Made by a program: the position numbers and the translations under genes
Assembly: GCA_949531795.1 (NCBI GenBank)
Contig: CATIQX010000093.1
Coordinates: 1-16,741, forward strand
DNA: 16,741 bases
From: Cryomorphaceae bacterium
Lineage (GTDB): Bacteria; Bacteroidota; Bacteroidia; Flavobacteriales; BACL11
Direction of reading: 5' to 3'
Shown here: positions 1-7,666 of the stretch, one piece after another
Position numbering within the stretch: position 1 is the stretch's first letter
How the letters are laid out: the number at the start of each line of letters is the position of its first letter
Notes under the pieces: model-generated
Databases searched by the model: none
The model's input: the letters and a program-made list of their open reading frames with translations, nothing else
Told to the model about the DNA's origin: nothing

Positions 1-156
1 GCTTATGACAATGGTATGAATTTACAAGCTACTTTTATAGAGGATGAAAACTTAAAAAAAGGAGAAAGTATTATCACTAGAATAATAAAACCACAAATAA
101 ATTATAAAGGAAAATTAATCCAGGCTGCTCAAATTGAAGTTAGCCAAGGATTCTAA
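1..156 (+). CDS. C-terminal end of a GrpE-like nucleotide exchange factor (5' truncated)
   Basis: The window opens inside a reading frame (frame 1) that ends at TAA 154-156, giving 51 visible residues. The tail has the pattern of the GrpE C-terminal beta domain: an acidic ENLKKG turn, then IITRIIKPQINYKGKLIQAA and a final IEV strand. In family GrpE proteins the matching stretch is V-x-x-G-Y-x-x-x-G-R-x-I-R-x-A-x-V-x-V. GrpE proteins release ADP from Hsp70, and an Hsp70 gene starts only 11 bases downstream, which supports the call by context. The family fit is by eye on a short C-terminal fragment; the dimerising helices lie outside the window. The alternative is an unrelated protein with a small beta tail. 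Confidence 0.6.
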   Translation, partial: AYDNGMNLQATFIEDENLKKGESIITRIIKPQINYKGKLIQAAQIEVSQGF

Positions 157-167
157 ATATTAAAATT

Positions 168-2696
168 ATGAGTAGAATAAAATATGGGATTGATCTAGGT
201 ACTACAAATTCAGCAATTGCTGTTATTGAAAAAGGAGAAAGTGTAATTGTGAAAAGTGAATTACAAAAAGACACGCTCCCTTCTTGTGTAGCATTTTCAA
301 AAAGGAAAACTATTTCTGTAGGAGATAAAGCCTTCAATCAACTGCAAAAGGACAAGCTAATTGCATTGAAAAAAGGAAAATCTGGTGAGTCAAATACATT
401 TGTTGAATTTAAGAGATTAATGGGATCAGATAAAAAATCTCATTCTACTTTTATGGAAGCTGATTACATGTCTGAAGATTTTTCTGCTGAAGTTTTGAAA
501 AAATTAAAATCTTTTACCCAGGAAGATAACTTTAGATCAGTTGTCATTACCATTCCTGCTATGTTTAATGATAATCAGAAGGCTGCTTCTAAGAAAGCTG
601 CTGAATTAGCAGGATTTTCACAAGTTGAATTATTGCAAGAACCAATTGCTGCAGCTATGGCATTTGGCATGGATGAGAAAACAAAAGATGGACAAATTTT
701 AATTTTTGATTTTGGTGGAGGTACGTTTGATGTTTGTTTGGTAAATATTGAAGATGGTATTATGCAAGTAAAGGATACTGGGGGAGATAATTGGCTGGGA
801 GGTAAAAATTTAGATCAGGCTATTGTTGATGAAATAATGATGCCTTATTTAAAAGAAAATTATTCTATCGAAAGTTATATTAATGATGAAAGTAAAAATA
901 GCTTATTGAAAGAGGCTTTAAAAGTTGAAGCAGAAAAAATAAAGATTAACTTATCTTTTTCAGATTCATATGATATTGTGTCTGATATTGGTGATTATCC
1001 AGAAGATGATAATGGTGAAGAAATTGAATTTGACTTTACGGTGACGAATAAAAAGTTAAAATCAGTACTAGCGCCTATTTTTCAAAAAGCAGTTGATATT
1101 ACAAAAGAGTTGTTAACTAAGAATAATTTAAATGGTAAGACAATAGCAGATTTAATTCTTGTGGGAGGTCCTACTTTCTCTCCTATTTTAAGAGAACTTT
1201 TAGAAGATCAAGTGTGTAATCCTAATACTAAAGTTGACCCAATGACGGTTGTTGCTAGGGGTGCGGCTATTTATGCAATGCAATTTGATGTTGATGAAAC
1301 TATACAAGAAGAAGTAAAGGATAAAACAAAAATTCAGTTAGAACTCTCATATGAATCGCAATCAGTAGAAGAAGAGGAAATGTTAGTTGTAAAGCTTAAT
1401 AAATCTAAAACCGATGGAGATATACCTGAAAAGTTATTTACTGTCGTTAAACGTACTGATGGTGGCTGGGAAAGTGATAAGTCAGAACTTAGTGAAACCG
1501 GGGATATAATAGAATTAAAATTACGTCCTGGAAAGCCTAATATTTTTGAGGTTTCATTAACAAGTGAATCTGGTGATTTCTTTGAGTGCGAACCTAATGA
1601 ATTAACAATTATTCAAGGTGTTAAATCAGGAAATGCAACTTTAGCAATGAATTATGGAGTTGAATTATTAGGTGAAAATGGAAAAGCAAATTTTTATTGT
1701 ATTCCTGGATTAGAAAAGAATCAAACAATGCCTGCAAGTGGAGAAAAATCTGGATTGCGAACACAAAAAGATATTAGACCTGGAAGTAATGATGAAATTA
1801 ATATATCTATTTATCAAGGAACTGAGGCGGCAGATGATACAAGAGCCTCAAATCAAATTTGGGTAGCTACTGTTAAATTAACGGGTAATGATATAAGTAG
1901 ATTGCTTCCAAAAAATACTGAAGTAAGTCTCTTTCTTGAGATAGTTAGAGATGGAGTATATAAACTCTCTATTGATATTCCATTTTTAAATGATACAATT
2001 GATTTACCATTTGATGTTTCTCATAAGCAGAAAGGAGAAGACGATCTATGGTTTGATCAACAGTTTAAGTCTCTTGAATCAGAAATAAAAGCATTTGAAG
2101 AGTCAAATGATAATTATGATAGTGCTAGAATAGACAAGATAAGATCGAATGTTGCTGAAATTAAAAAAGAGTATGAAGCAAGAAAATCAGATGACGATAC
2201 AAGAATGCAAACAAGAGATAATTTAAGAAAACAGTTTGCAGAATTTGATAATATAGAGAATGAAAGCTCATGGCCTTCTGCAGAGAAATCATTGAAGGAA
2301 GCATATTATAGATTAGATGAGAATTTAAAAGGATCTACTAATAGCCAATTTACTGGTTCATTGGATCGCTTTAAGACACAAATGGAGAAGGTGATTGCCA
2401 AAAAGAACGTTAAAGATGCAAAAGAATTAGAAGATGATATAAGAGCTATGAATTTTGCTGTTGTTGAAGACAAACATGGAGTTGAATTATGGATTAGTAT
2501 TATACAAAATATGAATAAATCTTTTGATTCTCAAGTATGGTCAGACAAAGCAAAAGCAAGATCATTGCTTAGTAGCGCTATGAGTGAAGCGGTTTCTAAC
2601 CCAAATAAAGATAGAATTAGAAATTTTGTAATACAATTATGGGATTTACAACCAGACAGAGAAAATGGAGGTGATGATTCTATTTTAAAAGGATAA
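168..2696 (+). CDS. Divergent Hsp70 (DnaK-like) chaperone with an extra beta-rich insert
   Basis: This is an 842-residue Hsp70 family ATPase, about 200 residues longer than DnaK. The nucleotide-binding domain (about 1-380) keeps phosphate-1 GIDLGTTNS (7-15), EPIAAAMAFG, phosphate-2 DFGGGTFDV (about 181-189) and the adenosine motif LVGGPTFSPILREL (about 330-343), so ATP binding and hydrolysis look intact. The usual hydrophobic VLLL linker is not visible. Instead an acidic, then beta-rich, Ig-like stretch of about 100 residues (385-490) precedes a recognisable but diverged substrate-binding beta domain (about 490-620; motifs YGVELLGENG, NQTMPASG, ISIYQG). A long helical, highly charged C-terminus (about 630-842) replaces the DnaK lid and has no EEVD-like tail. 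The ATG is chosen because AAAATTATG is the recurring start context here and the DLGTTNS motif then lies at the normal distance. It probably works with the GrpE-like protein upstream and the AAA+ gene 7 bases downstream. Clients are unknown. Confidence 0.95.
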   Translation: MSRIKYGIDLGTTNSAIAVIEKGESVIVKSELQKDTLPSCVAFSKRKTISVGDKAFNQLQKDKLIALKKGKSGESNTFVEFKRLMGSDKKSHSTFMEADYMSEDFSAEVLKKLKSFTQEDNFRSVVITIPAMFNDNQKAASKKAAELAGFSQVELLQEPIAAAMAFGMDEKTKDGQILIFDFGGGTFDVCLVNIEDGIMQVKDTGGDNWLGGKNLDQAIVDEIMMPYLKENYSIESYINDESKNSLLKEALKVEAEKIKINLSFSDSYDIVSDIGDYPEDDNGEEIEFDFTVTNKKLKSVLAPIFQKAVDITKELLTKNNLNGKTIADLILVGGPTFSPILRELLEDQVCNPNTKVDPMTVVARGAAIYAMQFDVDETIQEEVKDKTKIQLELSYESQSVEEEEMLVVKLNKSKTDGDIPEKLFTVVKRTDGGWESDKSELSETGDIIELKLRPGKPNIFEVSLTSESGDFFECEPNELTIIQGVKSGNATLAMNYGVELLGENGKANFYCIPGLEKNQTMPASGEKSGLRTQKDIRPGSNDEINISIYQGTEAADDTRASNQIWVATVKLTGNDISRLLPKNTEVSLFLEIVRDGVYKLSIDIPFLNDTIDLPFDVSHKQKGEDDLWFDQQFKSLESEIKAFEESNDNYDSARIDKIRSNVAEIKKEYEARKSDDDTRMQTRDNLRKQFAEFDNIENESSWPSAEKSLKEAYYRLDENLKGSTNSQFTGSLDRFKTQMEKVIAKKNVKDAKELEDDIRAMNFAVVEDKHGVELWISIIQNMNKSFDSQVWSDKAKARSLLSSAMSEAVSNPNKDRIRNFVIQLWDLQPDRENGGDDSILKG

Positions 2697-2703
2697 TAAT
2701 TAC

Positions 2704-4428
2704 ATGAATACTCTTAAGAACATAACAATAAATGATAAGTATAAAGTAAAACACTTTATAGAATCAACTTCATTTTGTGATATATATACGGCACAAGATC
2801 AGGACTCATCTCAACTTATTACTCTTAGCGTGTATAATGCTTCAAAAATATCAAGAGATGATTTGGATGATAATGGTGATTTAAGGGAAATTGGATTCTT
2901 AAAGCTTGGGATTGAAGGTTTCCCAAAGTTTATGGGATTTGGAGAATTTTCAAATAACATGGAAAAATATCGTTATATCGCTACCGAATTTATTAGTGGA
3001 GAAAGTGTGTTGGATAGAATGAAAAGAAACGGCCCTTTAAATGAATTTGATGCTACATTTGTTGTTTTAAGGATTGCTGAAATAGCAAATAACCTACATA
3101 GTCGAGAAAAACCGATACTATTAAATGGCTTATCCTTAGATAATATAGTGTTTGATATGTCAGGTGATTCAGAAGATATTATCCTTAGAAATCTTATTAA
3201 TGCGCGATTTTTTGAGGATGATTTTAAATATAAGCATGTTGATGGTGTTCTGGCAAATAATTTGGCGCATGAATGTTTTAATGATGTTTTTACTGCAAAA
3301 ACTGACCAATTTAATATTTGCGCATTATTTTATCAAATGATGCATGCAGTGTCTGCATGGCATGATGATGAGCAAGTAAATCTTAATAATAAAGCATCAA
3401 TAGATACGCACTTAGATAATAGAGCTTATAAATTGAAATTTTCTGATAATATTGATGATCATTTAGGAAGTTTTATATCAAAAGCATTACATGAAAATTC
3501 AGATGATAGATTTAGAAATCTTACTGATTTTTCATCATATTTAAAAAGAGAAAAACTTTTAATTGCTAAGCAAACTAAAGTAAGCAAACCTAAGATTAAA
3601 GTTGGAAATGGGTTTAAGGATATTGCAGGAATGGACGACTTAAAGAATCAATTGCAAACTCAAGTATTAGATGTTTTAAGAAAGCCTGAACATTTTAAAA
3701 AATATGGAGTTACGATTCCAAATGGAATGTTGTTGTACGGTCCTCCTGGTTGCGGAAAGACATTTATTTCTGAGAAGTTTTGTGAAGAAGCTGCATTTAA
3801 TTTCTTGCTGGTAAAACCTTCTGATCTAAGCTCTATATATGTAAGTGGTGGTGAAGAAAAGATAGGTCAATTATTTACGGAAGCTGAAAATAATTCCCCA
3901 AGTGTCATTTGTTTTGATGAAGTTGATGCTATTATGCCAAAAAGAAGTGAAGATGCACATCAATCTATATCCGCAAGAGTAAATGAGTTTTTAGCACAGA
4001 TAAATAAATGTTCAGATAGAGGTATTTTTATTATTGCAACAACAAATAAGCCTGATTTAATTGATTCAGCAATGTTGCGAACAGGAAGGTTGGAGATCCA
4101 AATGTATGTTCCACCTCCTGATATAATTGCTAGAGAAAAATTATTTGAACTGTATTTAAAAAATAGATATAGTGAGGTGGATATTAATTGCAAAGAACTT
4201 GCTAAGTTGACTGAAGGAATAGTAGCAAGTGATGTTGAGTTTATAGTTAATCAATCATCACATAAAGCAGCTATGCTGGATGTAAGAATATCAATGAATA
4301 TTATAAAGGAGGTCTTATCTTCTTTCAAGCCTTCTGTTAGTAAAGAAATTATTGATGCATATCAAAAGGAACATTTATCCTTTCAAAATACTGATGAAAA
4401 ACCTGGAAGAACGCCTATAGGCTTTTAA
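2704..4428 (+). CDS. Pseudokinase fused to an AAA+ ATPase
   Basis: A 574-residue protein with two parts. Residues about 12-290 follow the protein-kinase fold pattern but lack catalytic residues. The glycine loop reads ESTSFC (20-25) and the beta3 lysine is Ser42 (TLSVY). HRDxxxxN became LNGLSLDN (140-147), keeping only Asn147. DFG became NLI (163-165) and APE became AHE (188-190), while the helix-F Asp201 remains. Residues about 300-560 form one AAA+ module of the FtsH/Cdc48/proteasomal-ATPase type: DIAGMDDLK entry motif, Walker A GPPGCGKT (346-353), Walker B VICFDEVD (401-408), sensor TTN, arginine-finger region RTGR (459-462) and a helical lid. The ATPase thus looks active while the kinase half probably serves binding or regulation. 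No protease domain is attached. The gene lies 7 bases after the Hsp70 gene, suggesting a joint unfolding or remodelling role (inference). Confidence 0.9.
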   Translation: MNTLKNITINDKYKVKHFIESTSFCDIYTAQDQDSSQLITLSVYNASKISRDDLDDNGDLREIGFLKLGIEGFPKFMGFGEFSNNMEKYRYIATEFISGESVLDRMKRNGPLNEFDATFVVLRIAEIANNLHSREKPILLNGLSLDNIVFDMSGDSEDIILRNLINARFFEDDFKYKHVDGVLANNLAHECFNDVFTAKTDQFNICALFYQMMHAVSAWHDDEQVNLNNKASIDTHLDNRAYKLKFSDNIDDHLGSFISKALHENSDDRFRNLTDFSSYLKREKLLIAKQTKVSKPKIKVGNGFKDIAGMDDLKNQLQTQVLDVLRKPEHFKKYGVTIPNGMLLYGPPGCGKTFISEKFCEEAAFNFLLVKPSDLSSIYVSGGEEKIGQLFTEAENNSPSVICFDEVDAIMPKRSEDAHQSISARVNEFLAQINKCSDRGIFIIATTNKPDLIDSAMLRTGRLEIQMYVPPPDIIAREKLFELYLKNRYSEVDINCKELAKLTEGIVASDVEFIVNQSSHKAAMLDVRISMNIIKEVLSSFKPSVSKEIIDAYQKEHLSFQNTDEKPGRTPIGF

Positions 4429-4456
4429 AAAAATAACGATAAATAAATATAAAATT

Positions 4457-4933
4457 ATGGGAAAATCAAATTTTAAAGAAATTCTATTACGTACCGCAGT
4501 CTGTGCAATTGCATGTGATGGAGATATTGATGATAGAGAAAAAGAAGCATTATATAATATTGAAAAAAATTCTCCATATTTCTCTTCAGATGATTTGTCA
4601 TCTACATTGGATAAATTAATTGAGAATTGTATGAGTAGCTTTCAATCATTCAAAGATGAACTGTTTAAATCTTTAGATGAAGTTGAACTTAATATTGTTG
4701 AGGAACTCACTTTATTAGAAATTTCATTTAGAATTATTGCCGCTGATGAAATTGAACAAGAATCTGAGCAAGAGTTTGTAATTAATCTACGCCAACACTT
4801 AAAGGTAGAGAGTGAAATAATTAGAGAAAGATTTGGTGTGATTGATTATCTTACTAAAGAAGAATCAGAGTTTAAAAGCTTTGATAAAACTCCTGATATT
4901 GAAACAAAAGAAATAAAAGAAAAGAAGAAATAA
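4457..4933 (+). CDS. TerB-like helical domain protein
   Basis: This 158-residue acidic, all-helical protein carries the two-part TerB signature. The first acidic turn is ACDGDIDDREKEAL (19-32). A matching second-half turn is AADEIEQESEQEF (95-107), followed by a helix ending near residue 120. TerB-type domains bind divalent metals through such acidic residues. They occur in tellurite/stress modules and, as a related helical domain, in membrane-bound J proteins of the DjlA type (family knowledge). The lysine/glutamate-rich tail (about 135-158) looks disordered. There is no signal peptide, so it is likely cytosolic. It lies 28 bases after the AAA+ gene and starts in the ATAAAATTATGG context. 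Its role here is probably as an adaptor or metal-dependent sensor for the Hsp70/AAA+ pair (inference). Confidence 0.75.
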   Translation: MGKSNFKEILLRTAVCAIACDGDIDDREKEALYNIEKNSPYFSSDDLSSTLDKLIENCMSSFQSFKDELFKSLDEVELNIVEELTLLEISFRIIAADEIEQESEQEFVINLRQHLKVESEIIRERFGVIDYLTKEESEFKSFDKTPDIETKEIKEKKK

Positions 4934-5002
4934 TATTCAAAAATACCTTCCTCTTTATTTTAAATAATTGTCCTACAATCTATTAATTTTAACAATAATA
5001 TT

Positions 5003-5539
5003 ATGAAGAAACATTATAAAGCATTAGGCTTAGAAGAAGGTGCCTCAAAAGCAGAGATTGAAAAGAAATATAAAGAACTTTCAAAAGAGTATGATCCAAA
5101 GAATAATGATAATCAAGAATTCTTTAAGGAAGAATACGAAAAGGTTCAAGAAGCATATAAAGCTTTAATAACTTCCAATATTCTGAAGAACCCAGAGAAA
5201 AGACCTAAGAAAAAATCTACTAATAGTGGGTCAAGTGTTAGTGAGGAAAAACCTGAAGAACCAGATGATACTCCTATTATACCAATTAATAATCCTGTAA
5301 AGAAAGAAATTGATGTTAAGAAACTTTTAATAAATATTTTAGTGCTTATTTTTATACTTGCTTCAGTGATAATTTTAATCATTTTAATGATTGATGAACT
5401 ACCATATATATCTACATCACGTGTGCGTGGAATAGATAGATTAAGTGAAAAAATATCAATTTGGAGAACTCAGGTGTATGCATGTGCATACGTACTAATT
5501 ACTGCACTTGCATCATTAATTTATTTTAATAAAAGATGA
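5003..5539 (+). CDS. Small two-TM membrane protein with a degenerate J domain
   Basis: A 178-residue protein. Residues 1-57 follow the J-domain pattern (KHYKALGLEEGASKAEIEKK, then KELSKEYDPKNND, then a closing helix FKEEYEKVQEAYKAL). Where canonical J proteins have HPD, this one reads DPK, so it should not stimulate Hsp70 ATPase in the classical way. A Pro/Ser/Lys-rich linker (about 65-105) leads to two hydrophobic segments (about 108-130 and 158-175), consistent with a hairpin membrane anchor and a cytosolic J-like head. The first 57 residues closely resemble the start of the 635-residue protein encoded at 5759, including the shared DPKNNDN, so the two genes look like tandem paralogues. Its stop codon overlaps the next ATG (ATGA), suggesting translational coupling. 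Confidence 0.85.
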   Translation: MKKHYKALGLEEGASKAEIEKKYKELSKEYDPKNNDNQEFFKEEYEKVQEAYKALITSNILKNPEKRPKKKSTNSGSSVSEEKPEEPDDTPIIPINNPVKKEIDVKKLLINILVLIFILASVIILIILMIDELPYISTSRVRGIDRLSEKISIWRTQVYACAYVLITALASLIYFNKR

Positions 5540-5769
5540 AGCATATAATTCTATTTACAATGCTTCTTATGTTTTCATGTAATCACCTTTATGATGATGG
5601 CTATGATGATGGATACAGTTTAGGTTATGAAAAAGGTTTGTCAGAAGGCATAGAAGAAGGAAGGTCGCAAGGCATAGAAGAAGGGAAACAGCAAGGTTAT
5701 TGGGATGGTTATAATCAAGCACAGAATGAAGGTAAATATTGTTATAACTGTGGTTATTATGTCTATTAA
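5536..5769 (+). CDS. Lipoprotein-like peptide with ten consecutive Gly-x-x-x units
   Basis: This 77-residue protein starts at the ATG overlapping the previous stop and ends 11 bases inside the next gene. Residues 1-15 form a short signal sequence ending in FSC (Cys15). That cysteine could be lipidated, although Met and Phe at -3 and -2 are not a textbook lipobox. Glycines then fall exactly every fourth residue: 22, 26, 30, 34, 38, 42, 46, 50, 54 and 58, with Ala62 and Gly66 continuing the phase. The spacers are rich in Tyr, Asp, Glu and Gln. Such GxxxG runs give tightly packed helices and are known in Yae1/Lto1 (deca-GX3) and FliH-type proteins. The tail has CYNC (69-72) and is aromatic. The overlaps on both sides argue that it is a real gene. 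Its function is not recognised. Confidence 0.75.
   Translation: MKHIILFTMLLMFSCNHLYDDGYDDGYSLGYEKGLSEGIEEGRSQGIEEGKQQGYWDGYNQAQNEGKYCYNCGYYVY
5599..5733 (+). repeat. 12-nt periodic coding repeat (Gly-x-x-x array)
   Basis: A glycine codon recurs every 12 bases from 5599 to 5709 and again at 5731. Within it the 16-mer AAGGCATAGAAGAAGG occurs identically at 5645-5660 and 5669-5684, a 24-base offset, pointing to expansion by in-frame duplication. The Gly-x-x-x phase is conserved while the spacer residues vary, so selection on the helix register is plausible. Confidence 0.85.
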
Positions 5770-7666
5770 AAAATACTATCAAATATTAGGTTTAGAGGAT
5801 GGAGCTTCTAAACAGGAGATACAAGATTCTTATGATAAATTATCATTAGAACTTGATCCAAAAAACAATGATAATTTAGATTTTTTTAAAGAAGAGTTTG
5901 CTTTACTCCAAGATGCTTATGAGAAGCTAATGGGTCATGCTCCTGATAGTATAAATAATGATTCTTCAGAAGAAATAGTTGAGACTCAAAATCCTGATAC
6001 TAATTCTAGTAAGACGGCATTAGGAGATGATGAAACGCTTATTTCTCTTTTTAAAAAATATCTAGATTTAGGGGTGAAGGAGAAGAAAGAAATGGTGGAG
6101 GTTTTAGAAGAATTACAGAGCCATGATAAGAAATATTTAGATGCATTACAATTAATATATAAAACAGAGGGAGTAGAAAGCTTTAAGGAATTCATTGCTA
6201 AACAGTCAAATAAAAAGAAAAAAACATCTCCAAAGCAACAAGAACCTTCAAAGCCATCAGGGGTTAAAAACCCAGCTAAGAATCCTGATAAGCCACCAAA
6301 AGATAATGATAAGAATAAGAAGATTATTATACGCTCGATAGTAGTTGTTTTCTTCTTGGTTTTTGGTATTGCTTACTTAATTTTTCAGAATAAAGTAGAA
6401 AAGGTAAAGGCTGGTATCCCAATTATTGAGAAGAAGGAGTCACAAAGAAATGAGCAAAGAAAGAACTATTGGCAAAATAAATATAATACTGATTATCCCA
6501 CTAAAGATTTCACGTACCTTAATCTTGATTCAAGAATAACAAGAGATACTTTAGTATCATTTTTTATATATAAAAAGTACCTTCCAATTAATACCTTTAA
6601 AGAATGTTTCTTTGAATGTGTGTATTATGATAGAATAAATGAAGAGAAATATCTATCCTTTTTTGCAATTGACTTACCAAACTCAGAAAGGCAAACAATA
6701 GATCCTAATACAAAGTATCTCTATTTAAAATTACAAGAGGATATTACAAGAAAATATAAAATTACAAAAGATGAATTTGAAAAACTAGTCTATTTAGCTA
6801 TTAATACACAGTATTCATGGGGAAATGAAGCGTTTATAAAAGAAAATAAAACATCTAAAGATATTGAATGCTTATCATGCTATAATGATTATAGGGCTAA
6901 TTATATTATTAATGATTTGGCTGTTGATGAGTTTAAGGATTTTGTAGAGCAATACATGAAAGAAAAAAAAGCGATTGATGCTTCAAATCGTATTGTTGAA
7001 AGAGAATATAATTCAAAATATAATTACCTCACTTCTGGGATGAGTTATTCATTAAAAAATAAAGTTAAATCAAGAGTAAATTCTAAATCTTTAGTGACCT
7101 CAATTAAAGAATATTATAATTTTAATTTCTTTCATGGTATTGGAAATGTAGATTATTCCTTTGATAAGAGAAAATATGATACTTCATCTTTAGATGATAT
7201 AGTGAATGATGTATATAAAGAGTACTATAGTGATAACTCACTATACACTGGTGCAACACCTTATAGTTATTGCTATGGAGGCAATCCTTATTGTTCTCCA
7301 CCCAGTGGATATGTCGAATGTTCAGCCATTACGGTAGATGCTCCTTTTAATTCTGATGTAATTGTATTAATTAAGAAGAGAAATAGTGTTTACTCTCATG
7401 CTTATATTAAAGCTGGAAGTAGTTATGTTTTTAACCTTAAAGATGGGACTTACCAAGCTTTCTTTTATTATGGTAAAGGTTGGAATCCTAATAAATTTAT
7501 AAAGACTGCTTATTGTGGAAAGGTAAAAGGAGGTTTTGTTAGTAACGAATTAGTTAGTAAGGATGACCCCTTAACGCTTTATCACCAAAGAATGACATAT
7601 ACATTGAGAATAACTACAGGTGGTAATTTAAGTACTAAATCAAGCAATAAGAATGAGGCATTTTGA
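5759..7666 (+). CDS. Membrane-anchored J-like protein with large extracytoplasmic region
   Basis: A 635-residue protein. The ATG at 5759 is chosen over an upstream in-frame ATG (5705) because the J-like domain then begins at once (MSIKKYYQILGLEDGAS) and the overlap with the preceding gene is only 11 bases. The J-like domain (1-57) has LDPKNND in place of HPD. A charged, proline-rich linker ending in KNKK precedes one TM segment (about 189-209). The positive-inside rule puts the J-like head in the cytosol and residues 212-635 outside. The outer part has cysteine pairs (CFFEC, CLSC, CYGGNPYC) that could form disulfides. It ends in a beta-rich domain (about 521-635) with VIVLIKKRN, HAYIKAGSSYVF and FFYYGKGWNP. 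I do not know a named family for that domain. It could relay between the cytosolic chaperones and the envelope (inference). Confidence 0.85.
   Translation: MSIKKYYQILGLEDGASKQEIQDSYDKLSLELDPKNNDNLDFFKEEFALLQDAYEKLMGHAPDSINNDSSEEIVETQNPDTNSSKTALGDDETLISLFKKYLDLGVKEKKEMVEVLEELQSHDKKYLDALQLIYKTEGVESFKEFIAKQSNKKKKTSPKQQEPSKPSGVKNPAKNPDKPPKDNDKNKKIIIRSIVVVFFLVFGIAYLIFQNKVEKVKAGIPIIEKKESQRNEQRKNYWQNKYNTDYPTKDFTYLNLDSRITRDTLVSFFIYKKYLPINTFKECFFECVYYDRINEEKYLSFFAIDLPNSERQTIDPNTKYLYLKLQEDITRKYKITKDEFEKLVYLAINTQYSWGNEAFIKENKTSKDIECLSCYNDYRANYIINDLAVDEFKDFVEQYMKEKKAIDASNRIVEREYNSKYNYLTSGMSYSLKNKVKSRVNSKSLVTSIKEYYNFNFFHGIGNVDYSFDKRKYDTSSLDDIVNDVYKEYYSDNSLYTGATPYSYCYGGNPYCSPPSGYVECSAITVDAPFNSDVIVLIKKRNSVYSHAYIKAGSSYVFNLKDGTYQAFFYYGKGWNPNKFIKTAYCGKVKGGFVSNELVSKDDPLTLYHQRMTYTLRITTGGNLSTKSSNKNEAF

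Noticed and set aside
2704..3573. Active serine/threonine kinase
   Set aside because: The kinase-like half lacks the glycine loop, catalytic lysine, HRD aspartate and DFG, so only the fold is supported.
5705..5758. Upstream ATG extending the 635-residue J-like protein by 18 residues
   Set aside because: The extension lies fully inside the Gly-x-x-x gene and adds a hydrophobic stretch before a domain that normally begins at MSIKKYYQILG.
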